Assembly (NCBI GenBank): GCA_039208045.1
Contig: JBCCRH010000419.1
Location: forward strand, 1-5,149
Length of the DNA stretch: 5,149 bases
From: JBCCRH01 sp039208045
GTDB taxonomy: Bacteria > Bacteroidota > Bacteroidia > Chitinophagales > Saprospiraceae
Direction of reading: 5' to 3'
Position numbers and translations under genes: made by a program. Numbering within the stretch: position 1 is the first letter of the stretch; each line of letters opens with the position of its first letter. Below, piece after piece: positions 1-5,149 of this stretch. The notes under the pieces are model-generated. The model saw nothing but the letters and a program-made list of their open reading frames with translations. It made no database searches and was not told the DNA's origin.

Positions 1-509
1 ACCTTCTGTACATGCACCCGTGCAAAACCCAAAGCTACTAATGCTGATAACGCTTCTTCTCGTATTGTATTGTCCTGCGGGAGTAAGCTTAATGGAGCAT
101 CTCCACTTTCCTTCACCATCTTATCCTTTAGGTCCAAAATGATGCGCTTGGCCGTCTTTGGCCCGATTCCTTTCACCTTCTTAAAGGACGCTACATTCTC
201 CCCCACAATTGCACTACGCACCTCCTCCGGGTTCATCGAAGAGAGCAGCACCTGCGCCGTACTCGGACCAATTCCAGATACTGAAATCAGGTGGACAAAT
301 AGGCTACGTTCTGTTGCTTCTGCAAAACCGTAGATGGTGTGACTATCTTCCTTAATATGCAAATGCGTGAGAATCTTGACGTGCTCTAACTTTTCGATCT
401 GGCTATAGGTATGCAAACTGATATTGACGTGATACCCCACTCCAGCGGCTTCTACCAAAATATATGTTGGACTTTTAAAAGTAATTTCCCCTTTCAGGTA
501 AGCTATCAT
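1..509 (-). CDS. ruvA: Holliday junction branch migration protein RuvA (3'-truncated by window edge)
   Basis: RuvA binds four-way DNA junctions as a tetramer and loads the RuvB motor, so that RuvAB migrates branches before RuvC cleavage in recombinational repair. The frame reads leftward from the ATG at 509-507 with 169 complete codons, and continues past the window. RuvA is usually about 195-205 aa, so some 30 residues are missing. It opens with MIAYLKGEI, the classic RuvA start. Residues 1-62 form the OB-fold domain. E54 and D55 before the YGF motif (60-62) match the E. coli acidic-pin residues E55/D56. Two helix-hairpin-helix motifs follow, with GIG at 79-81 and GIGPKTAKR at 114-122. From about residue 149 the sequence resembles the start of the RuvB-binding domain III (EEALSALVALGF). 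It is divergent from purD across 104 bases. No defect is visible; the family call is secure. Confidence 0.96.
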   Translation of the reverse strand, partial: MIAYLKGEITFKSPTYILVEAAGVGYHVNISLHTYSQIEKLEHVKILTHLHIKEDSHTIYGFAEATERSLFVHLISVSGIGPSTAQVLLSSMNPEEVRSAIVGENVASFKKVKGIGPKTAKRIILDLKDKMVKESGDAPLSLLPQDNTIREEALSALVALGFARVHVQK

Positions 510-535
510 ATATTAGCTATGCTTTTTTTCCGTGG

Positions 536-543
536 CGAAGGTA
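536..543 (-). promoter_or_regulatory. Possible ruvA -7 box (TACCTTCG)
   Basis: Read on the minus strand this octamer matches the Bacteroidota -7 consensus TAnnTTTG at all but one fixed position (C for T). It lies 26 bases upstream of the ruvA ATG, which would give a short leader. A TTTG sits further upstream on the same strand (561-558), but only 14 bases away rather than the usual 19 or so, so the -33 element is not convincing. Confidence 0.3.
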
Positions 544-558
544 CAAAACTGACTGTAC
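541..558. repeat. Inverted repeat GTACA-N8-TGTAC in the ruvA-purD divergent region
   Basis: GTACA (541-545) and TGTAC (554-558) form a perfect 5-bp dyad with an 8-base spacer, overlapping the possible ruvA -7 box and lying about 30 bases upstream of the purD -7 box. The heptamer GTACAAA also recurs directly at 541-547 and 555-561. The placement would suit an operator serving both genes, but arms this short can arise by chance. Confidence 0.3.
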
Positions 559-586
559 AAACCTAAAGCCCTCGTTTACATTTACC

Positions 587-594
587 TATCTTTG
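587..594 (+). promoter_or_regulatory. Putative purD promoter -7 box (TATCTTTG)
   Basis: TATCTTTG fits the Bacteroidota TAnnTTTG -7 consensus at every fixed position. It lies 19 bases upstream of the purD ATG, so transcription would start near 600 with a leader of about a dozen bases. No TTTG or TTG is found at the expected -33 spacing, so the upstream element is weak or missing. If real, it would drive purD and probably murF-alr. Confidence 0.6.
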
Positions 595-613
595 CCGCTA
601 AAATACGTGCAAT

Positions 614-1882
614 ATGCGAATTCTTCTGTTAGGAAGTGGCGGACGCGAACATGCTTTTGCCTGGAAACTAAGCCAAAGCCCTCGCTTGGATGCCTTGTTT
701 ACCGCCCCGGGCAACGGTGGGACAAGCCAACATGGTACCAACTTGGCCATCTCGTACAATGATTTTGAAGCCATCAAATCAGCGGTGCTAACGCACCAGA
801 TCGATCTAGTAATTGTAGGGCCAGAAGAACCACTTGTGAATGGTATCTACGATTATTTTAAAGCAGATGCACAACTGGCTGGGGTGCGCATCATTGGCCC
901 TTCCAAAGAGGCAGCTCAGCTGGAAGGGAGTAAGGCTTACGCCAAAAAATTTATGCAACGCCATGGTATTCCTACGGCCGCTTATCGCGAATTTACGGCA
1001 GATACCTTGTCTGAAGGCTTAGCGTATCTGGATACGCAAACGCCACCTATTGTGCTCAAGGCAGATGGCTTGGCAGCGGGCAAAGGCGTGTTGATTCTGG
1101 ATGATCTCGCTGTAGCGAAAAAAGAATTGGAAGCGATGCTTGGGGGGAAGTTTGGAGCAGCCAGTAGTACTGTAGTGGTGGAGCAATTCCTGAAAGGACT
1201 AGAGTTTTCGGTATTTGTAGTAACCGATGGCAAAGACTACCAACTACTCCCAGTCGCTAAAGACTATAAGCGTATTGGAGAGGGAGATACTGGCCTGAAT
1301 ACCGGAGGAATGGGCGCCGTTTCGCCCCCACCTTTTGTGGATGAGGTACTGATGGATAAGGTGATTAAGCGTATTGTCGAGCCTACCGTAAATGGATTAG
1401 CGGCAGAAGAGTTGATTTATAAAGGCTTTATCTTTTTTGGGTTAATCGAGGTAGGCGGGGAGCCTTATGTAATTGAATACAATTGTAGAATGGGGGATCC
1501 AGAAACAGAAGTGGTATTCCCACGCATGGAAAGTGACCTTTTGGAAGTATTGGTGAAGCTGGATGATGGAGAACTGGGCACAGTCGAAGTGGGGGAACAG
1601 GTAGAGGCAGCAGCGACAGTGATTTTGGTGTCGGGAGGCTATCCGCAAGCGTATGAAAAGGGCAAGGTAATCAGCGGGCTTGAAGCTACTGAAGATAGCC
1701 TGATCTTTCATGCAGGTACCAAAATGGCCGATGGACAACTAGTAACAAATGGGGGCCGTGTAATTGCTATCACCTCCTTCGGCTTGGACTTTCAAGAGGC
1801 AGTAGCGCAGTCGCTCAAAAATGCAGCGACCATCGATTTTGACGGCAAATATTTCCGTAGCGATATTGGCTTTGACCTCTAA
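614..1882 (+). CDS. purD: Phosphoribosylamine--glycine ligase (GAR synthetase)
   Basis: PurD is a cytoplasmic ATP-grasp enzyme that joins 5-phosphoribosylamine and glycine to give glycinamide ribonucleotide, the second step of de novo purine synthesis. The 422-aa product has the usual length for a monofunctional PurD. The N-terminal domain starts with GSGGREHA (7-14) and carries GPEEPL (69-74). GPSKEAAQLEGSKA (95-108) leads into the ATP-grasp region, with KADGLAAGKGV (149-159) forming the nucleotide-binding loop. NTGGMGA is at 229-235 and the signature NCRMGDPE at 290-297, which supplies acidic metal/ATP ligands. The C-terminal domain, from about residue 330, includes GGYP (341-344). The ATG at 614 directly precedes the conserved N-terminal strand, and no upstream start is needed. 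There is no clear Shine-Dalgarno sequence, as is common in Bacteroidota. It lies 12 bases before murF-alr with no terminator between, suggesting cotranscription. Confidence 0.98.
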   Translation: MRILLLGSGGREHAFAWKLSQSPRLDALFTAPGNGGTSQHGTNLAISYNDFEAIKSAVLTHQIDLVIVGPEEPLVNGIYDYFKADAQLAGVRIIGPSKEAAQLEGSKAYAKKFMQRHGIPTAAYREFTADTLSEGLAYLDTQTPPIVLKADGLAAGKGVLILDDLAVAKKELEAMLGGKFGAASSTVVVEQFLKGLEFSVFVVTDGKDYQLLPVAKDYKRIGEGDTGLNTGGMGAVSPPPFVDEVLMDKVIKRIVEPTVNGLAAEELIYKGFIFFGLIEVGGEPYVIEYNCRMGDPETEVVFPRMESDLLEVLVKLDDGELGTVEVGEQVEAAATVILVSGGYPQAYEKGKVISGLEATEDSLIFHAGTKMADGQLVTNGGRVIAITSFGLDFQEAVAQSLKNAATIDFDGKYFRSDIGFDL

Positions 1883-1894
1883 ACTTCACTGATT

Positions 1895-4366
1895 GTGCTT
1901 ACTGCCCAGCAATGCCGCGCTATTATTGACGGAACTTGGCTTAATTCTACCCCTCAAGAGGAAGTAGCGATTGAGCATTTGGTGATCGATAGTCGGCAAT
2001 TGGTGTTTCCCAAAACGAGCGCCTTCTTCGCTATTGTTGGGGAGCGCGTAGATGGGCACCAGTTTATCCCTATAGCCTATCAGATGGGCGTGCGCAATTT
2101 TGTGGTGACGAAAGCACTAGACATTGCCGATTATCCCGCAGCTAATTTTATCCAAGTCGCTTCCATTACAACTGCTTTGCAGCAATTGGCTCGGCATCAC
2201 CGTGCACAATTTGAGCTTTTATCAATAGGTACTACAGGCTCTAATGGAAAAACTATCGTCAAGGAATGGCTCGCTCATCTGCTGGAAGCTGATTATCGGG
2301 TAGTAAAAACACCCCGCAGCTACAACTCTCAAATTGGAGTGCCACTTTCCATCTGGCAGATTAATAAAACGCATCAAGTCGGTATTTTTGAAGCAGGCAT
2401 TTCCCAGCGCGATGAAATGGCCCAGCTCGCCCCCATCGTCAATTGCCAACTCGGTATTTTTACCAATATCGGCCCAGCCCACGACGAGGGCTTTGGCACC
2501 CGCCTCGAAAAAATCCGGGAAAAACTCCAGCTTTTTCACGAAAGTGAACTCGTATGTTACTGCAAAGACCAACCCGCCGTTCGCGGGGCTATCCAGGCTG
2601 CTGGCCTGCGCACCTTTAGCTGGTCACGGCGGCAAGCGGCTGACCTGCAAATCTTACAAGAGACCGTCAGTGCAGATGGCACCCACACCCAGCTCAGCGC
2701 CCAATATAAAGATCAAGAGCTGGAACTCAAGCTCCCCTTCACCGACCCTGCTTCCTTGGAAAATGCGATTCATTGCTGGGCGATGATGCTGCATTTGGGC
2801 TTGACCCAAAAACGTATACAAGAGCGCATGCTGCAACTCCGAGCAGTGGAAATGCGCCTGGAAGTCAAAGAAGGGATCAATAATTGCATTCTTATCAATG
2901 ATAGCTATAATGCGGATTTAAATGCGCTGCACTTGGCGTTACATTTCCAGGCCGAGCGTGCTGGATCGTTTAAGCGAACCCTTTTTTTATCGGATATTCT
3001 GCAAAGTGGGCTACCACGTACTACGCTGTATCAGCAGATTGGGCAGCTTTTAGAAGAGTTGGGCATCCAAAAATTAATTGCAGTGGGCGAAGCCATCACG
3101 GAGTTGAAAGGCTTCTTACCGCTATCCATAGAAGCGTACTTTTTCCCCAACACAGCCGCTGTTTTGAACTATTGGGAACAGCTATCTTTCCGTGATGAAG
3201 TGATTTTACTCAAAGGCGCCCGCCCATTTGAATTTGAACGATTGGCTGCTCGCTTATCGCAAAAAGAGCACCTTACCACCTTAGAAATTGATCTCAACGC
3301 ACTACTTCACAACTATCTGACCTACCGATCATTACTACAAGCATCCACCAAGATGATGGTGATGGTAAAGGCCGCTGCCTATGGTTCTGGTAGTATAGAA
3401 ATCGCCCGCTACCTGGAAGCCAATGGCGTGGATTATCTGGCAGTAGCCTATACCGATGAAGGGGTAGAACTGCGTAAAGCAGGCGTCCAAACGCCTATTG
3501 TAGTGCTCAATCCAGAGGAAGCTTCTTTTGATCCGTTGATTCGGTATCGCTTGGAGCCGGAACTATATAGCGTGCAGTCGTTACAGCGCTTTGCTCGATT
3601 TTTGGGAACCACTACCACCCCCTATCCTGTACATCTAAAGCTGGATACAGGCATGCACCGCTTGGGTTTCAGTCCAGCTGAAATACCTACGCTCATCCAG
3701 CAGCTCTTAGCTTTCCCGCAGCTCCGGGTGGCATCGGTCTTCAGTCATTTAGCAGCCAGCGAGTCCAAGAAACATCGGGCATTTACCTTACGGCAAATTG
3801 AACGGTACCAGCAAGCTTACCAACAACTCACGCAAGCAATCGGCTACTATCCCATCCGCCACATCCTCAATTCGAGTGGGATCGTGCGCTACCCGTTGCA
3901 CCAGATGGATATGGTACGCCTCGGTATTGGCCTGTATGGTATAGATGCCTCAAAAAGTGTACAGGAAAAGCTGCGTCCAGTATTGCAGTTAAAAGCACAT
4001 ATTTCCCAAATTAAAACAGTAGCGCAAGGAGAGACCGTTGGCTACGACCGAAAAGGAATAGCTACCCAGGCTATGCGTATCGCCGTGCTCTCCATTGGCT
4101 ATGCCGACGGCCTGCTTCGCGCGGCAGGCAATGGCCAGTTTTCGGTACTGCTCAGAGGGCAAGAAGCGCCGACTGTAGGGAATATCTGTATGGATATGTG
4201 TATGGTCGACATCTCCGCCATCCCTGCTGCACAGGTAGGCGATGAAGTAATCATTTTTGGCCGTGCCTGGCCCGTTAGGCATTTGGCGAAAGCCTTAGGC
4301 ACTATTCCGTATGAGGTATTTACGAATATTTCGCCGCGGGTGCAGCGGGTGTATTTGCGGGAGTAA
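1895..4366 (+). CDS. murF-alr: Bifunctional MurF (UDP-MurNAc-tripeptide:D-Ala-D-Ala ligase) / alanine racemase fusion
   Basis: This 823-aa cytoplasmic protein joins two peptidoglycan-precursor enzymes. The MurF half (about 1-455) adds D-Ala-D-Ala to the UDP-MurNAc-tripeptide with ATP. It has the P-loop GTTGSNGKT (112-120), SYNSQIGVPLS (142-152), FEAGIS (165-170), NIGPAH (191-196), NDSYNADLNAL (335-345) and KGARPFEFERL (440-450). The alanine racemase half (about 460-823) interconverts L- and D-alanine with PLP. K492 in KAAAYGSG is the expected Schiff-base lysine, Y736 in SIGYADG the opposing catalytic tyrosine, and K582/R589 in KLDTGMHRLG match the carbamoylated lysine and active-site arginine of Geobacillus Alr. 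GNICMDMCMVDI (762-773) lies in the C-terminal barrel. Both halves are near full length with almost no linker. Translation appears to start at GTG 1895, 12 bases after purD, because MLTAQQCRAIIDG aligns with the normal MurF N-terminus. Such fusions are typical of Bacteroidota. All main catalytic motifs are present, so both activities are expected. Confidence 0.97.
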   Translation: MLTAQQCRAIIDGTWLNSTPQEEVAIEHLVIDSRQLVFPKTSAFFAIVGERVDGHQFIPIAYQMGVRNFVVTKALDIADYPAANFIQVASITTALQQLARHHRAQFELLSIGTTGSNGKTIVKEWLAHLLEADYRVVKTPRSYNSQIGVPLSIWQINKTHQVGIFEAGISQRDEMAQLAPIVNCQLGIFTNIGPAHDEGFGTRLEKIREKLQLFHESELVCYCKDQPAVRGAIQAAGLRTFSWSRRQAADLQILQETVSADGTHTQLSAQYKDQELELKLPFTDPASLENAIHCWAMMLHLGLTQKRIQERMLQLRAVEMRLEVKEGINNCILINDSYNADLNALHLALHFQAERAGSFKRTLFLSDILQSGLPRTTLYQQIGQLLEELGIQKLIAVGEAITELKGFLPLSIEAYFFPNTAAVLNYWEQLSFRDEVILLKGARPFEFERLAARLSQKEHLTTLEIDLNALLHNYLTYRSLLQASTKMMVMVKAAAYGSGSIEIARYLEANGVDYLAVAYTDEGVELRKAGVQTPIVVLNPEEASFDPLIRYRLEPELYSVQSLQRFARFLGTTTTPYPVHLKLDTGMHRLGFSPAEIPTLIQQLLAFPQLRVASVFSHLAASESKKHRAFTLRQIERYQQAYQQLTQAIGYYPIRHILNSSGIVRYPLHQMDMVRLGIGLYGIDASKSVQEKLRPVLQLKAHISQIKTVAQGETVGYDRKGIATQAMRIAVLSIGYADGLLRAAGNGQFSVLLRGQEAPTVGNICMDMCMVDISAIPAAQVGDEVIIFGRAWPVRHLAKALGTIPYEVFTNISPRVQRVYLRE

Positions 4367-4398
4367 GGGGGGGTAAAGGCTATGTGGATTGCAAACCT

Positions 4399-4441
4399 GC
4401 CCGATGCAGGCGGGTCCACTGAGCGCGGGCCGGGCTTTTTT
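4399..4441 (+). terminator. Alternative GC-rich hairpin with T6 run downstream of murF-alr
   Basis: GCCCG (4399-4403) is exactly complementary to CGGGC (4431-4435), which is followed at once by six T (4436-4441). Inside the loop, GGTCC (4413-4417) can pair with GGGCC (4427-4431) including one G-U pair, though this competes for base 4431. The layout resembles a rho-independent terminator, but the outer stem is short and the loop long. It shares bases with the larger hairpin at 4416-4471, so the two cannot form fully at once. Confidence 0.4.
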
Positions 4442-4477
4442 GTCCAATTAAGCTTGGCTCGTGCTCAGCGGGTTTTT
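4416..4477 (+). terminator. Long imperfect hairpin with T5 run: probable terminator of purD-murF-alr
   Basis: Bases 4416-4437 pair with 4450-4471. Of 22 positions, 17 are Watson-Crick, four are G-U (4425, 4428, 4432, 4433 on the left arm) and one is an A-C mismatch (4418 with 4469). The 12-base loop spans 4438-4449, and five T follow the stem at 4473-4477. It lies about 50 bases after the murF-alr stop and before the toxin-antitoxin promoter candidate. There is no A-run left of the stem, so a rightward terminator is better supported than a bidirectional one. A dispersed palindromic repeat remains possible. Confidence 0.65.
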
Positions 4478-4485
4478 AAAAATCG

Positions 4486-4493
4486 TATATTTA
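4486..4493 (+). promoter_or_regulatory. Possible -7 box for the toxin-antitoxin module (TATATTTA)
   Basis: TATATTTA matches TAnnTTTG except for A in the final position. It lies 20 bases upstream of the antitoxin ATG, the same geometry as the purD promoter candidate here. No good -33 TTTG is seen, because that position falls within the terminator's right arm. The preceding TTTTTAAAAA (4473-4482) is a perfect AT-rich palindrome that overlaps the terminator T-run and could double as a regulatory site. Confidence 0.4.
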
Positions 4494-4513
4494 TCTCCTG
4501 AAACAAAAAAATC

Positions 4514-4711
4514 ATGGGTGCTCATAAATTAAGTGCGTTACAACTAGAATTATTGAAGGTCTATTCGTTCGATCCGAGCGAAGAGGAACTGTTGGAGATC
4601 AAAAGAATGTTAGCTAAGTTTTTTTCTGATAGGCTAATTCAAAAAGTCCACAACAGTATTCAAGAGCAAGAGATAACAGACGAGGACTTAGAAAAATGGC
4701 TGAATGAATAA
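4514..4711 (+). CDS. Small antitoxin-like protein paired with a PIN toxin
   Basis: A 65-aa acidic, probably all-helical soluble protein, with no signal peptide or membrane segment. Two stretches stand out. The N-terminal half, LQLELLKVYSFDPSEEELLEIKRMLAKFFSDR, resembles short conserved proteins encoded just before PIN-domain genes in Bacteroidota. The C-terminus, ITDEDLEKWLNE (54-65), resembles the tail often seen in such antitoxins, where a disordered or helical end would occupy the toxin. No helix-turn-helix or ribbon-helix-helix motif is obvious, so how it might bind DNA for autoregulation is unclear. The ATG at 4514 follows an A-rich leader. The last 8 bases overlap the toxin gene, suggesting translational coupling. 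The antitoxin role is inferred from position, size and remembered resemblance; no activity can be read from the sequence. Confidence 0.72.
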   Translation: MGAHKLSALQLELLKVYSFDPSEEELLEIKRMLAKFFSDRLIQKVHNSIQEQEITDEDLEKWLNE

Positions 4712-5099
4712 ACTTAGATTAGTCATAGATACTAATGTGTTTTTGGTTGCCTTAGCCCCCAACTTTAGACTGCATTGGATATATGAATACTTGCTGGAGG
4801 AAAAATTTGAGCTATGCGTAACCACCGAAATTTTAAATGAATACCAAGAAATTATATCCTCCAGATATGGGCTGTCTAAAACTGACAATACATTAGATTT
4901 CCTGTTGTTACTTCCAAACGTTATTCAGGTTAATCCATCCTACAAATGGAATCTACTAAAAGATGAGGACGATAATAAATTTGTGGATTGTGCTGTAGCC
5001 GGTAATGCAGATTTCATTATTTCGAATGATAAAGATTTCAATATCCTTGAAAGCATTGAATTTCCATCTGTTTCTGTATTACGGACATTCATGCCTTAA
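4704..5099 (+). CDS. PIN-domain ribonuclease toxin candidate (COG1569-like putative TA toxin)
   Basis: A 131-aa single-domain PIN protein. PIN toxins such as VapC are Mg2+-dependent endoribonucleases that cut tRNA, rRNA or mRNA when freed from their antitoxin; this one's RNA target cannot be read from sequence. The fold's acidic residues are visible: D9 in VIDTNVF (7-13), E46 in TEILNEY (41-47), D90 and D95 in DEDDNKFVDCA (87-97), and D109 in ISNDKDF (106-112). The DDNKFVDCAVAGNADFIISND arrangement (89-109) fits the 'putative toxin-antitoxin system toxin component, PIN family' group better than classical VapC. The gene is full length and undisrupted, with its catalytic set intact, so it is probably functional. 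The ATG at 4704 overlaps the antitoxin end by 8 bases. Two sampled 60-base lines are about 35-38% GC, below most of purD and murF-alr, consistent with horizontal acquisition. Confidence 0.87.
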   Translation: MNKLRLVIDTNVFLVALAPNFRLHWIYEYLLEEKFELCVTTEILNEYQEIISSRYGLSKTDNTLDFLLLLPNVIQVNPSYKWNLLKDEDDNKFVDCAVAGNADFIISNDKDFNILESIEFPSVSVLRTFMP

Positions 5100-5129
5100 C
5101 AGTTACATTAAGATAATAGGATGATTACG

Positions 5130-5147
5130 ACAAATACACGTATTTGT
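5130..5147. repeat. 18-base palindrome ACAAATAC-AC-GTATTTGT
   Basis: Two perfectly complementary 8-base arms (5130-5137 and 5140-5147) flank a two-base centre. It begins 30 bases after the toxin stop and touches the right edge, so any following T-run or gene is out of view. It could be an operator for a downstream gene or part of a hairpin. The low GC and two-base centre favour a protein-binding dyad over a strong terminator. Confidence 0.5.
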
Positions 5148-5149
5148 TA

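Noticed and set aside
70..333. Open plus-strand frame of 87 codons
   Set aside because: It lies entirely antisense to ruvA, whose reading frame has clear conserved motifs; the plus-strand product shows no recognisable domain.
565..684. Ten-base direct repeat AAAGCCCTCG at 565-574 and 675-684
   Set aside because: One copy is intergenic and the other lies within conserved purD coding sequence; there is no flanking similarity, so chance is the simplest explanation.
982..1738. Minus-strand open frames within purD (982-1233 and 1442-1738)
   Set aside because: They are antisense to well-conserved purD motifs, with low-complexity products and no family resemblance.
2222..2836. Overlapping frames inside the MurF half, on both strands
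   Set aside because: They are out of frame with an intact, motif-rich MurF. The region is richer in C-ending codons, which opens shadow frames.
3989..4419. Two minus-strand frames at the 3' end of murF-alr
   Set aside because: Both are antisense to the conserved racemase C-terminal domain, and one starts inside the terminator hairpin; their products look like shadow translations.
4688..4888. 66-codon minus-strand frame over the start of the toxin gene
   Set aside because: It is antisense to the PIN motif 1 region and has no start context or family resemblance.
5121..5149. Partial gene starting at ATG 5121
   Set aside because: Nine codons are too few to support a gene, and the stretch is mostly palindrome; kept only as a possibility under findings.
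1..5149. CRISPR arrays, tRNA/rRNA genes, insertion sequences, attachment sites
   Set aside because: I saw no regularly spaced repeats, cloverleaf-like segments, transposase frames or tRNA-end duplications in the window.

Overview
The window looks like chromosomal DNA of a Bacteroidota bacterium. Three things point there. The murF and alr functions are joined in one reading frame, an arrangement typical of that phylum. The purD upstream region carries a perfect TAnnTTTG -7 box, and start codons have A/T-rich leaders with no strong Shine-Dalgarno sequence. The small antitoxin resembles those paired with PIN toxins in Bacteroidota. Mid-range GC in the housekeeping genes would suit a Saprospiria-like lineage, but that is only a guess.

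Layout: (1) Positions 1-509, minus strand: the first 169 codons of ruvA (Holliday-junction branch migration), cut by the left edge. (2) Positions 510-613: a short divergent intergenic region with the putative purD promoter and two small dyads. (3) Positions 614-1882, plus strand: complete purD (GAR synthetase). (4) Positions 1895-4366: a complete murF-alr fusion starting at GTG, 12 bases after purD and probably in the same transcript. (5) Positions 4367-4513: a structured intergenic region with a long imperfect hairpin plus T-run, a second hairpin/T-run that overlaps and competes with it, and a near-consensus -7 box for the next unit. (6) Positions 4514-5099: a two-gene toxin-antitoxin-like module, a 65-aa antitoxin candidate overlapping an intact PIN-family toxin by 8 bases, visibly more AT-rich than the genes to its left. 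(7) Positions 5100-5149: a short tail with a near-perfect 18-base palindrome.

How the parts work together: purD and murF-alr would give a biosynthetic operon linking purine synthesis to the last cytoplasmic amino-acid addition in peptidoglycan precursor synthesis. The fusion supplies both L-to-D alanine conversion and attachment of D-Ala-D-Ala to the UDP-MurNAc-tripeptide. The PIN module is separated from it by the terminator region and looks like an accessory insertion. I found no clear evidence of a wholly new system. The parts most worth a second look are the overlapping terminators, the TA module with its poorly characterised antitoxin, and the terminal palindrome.
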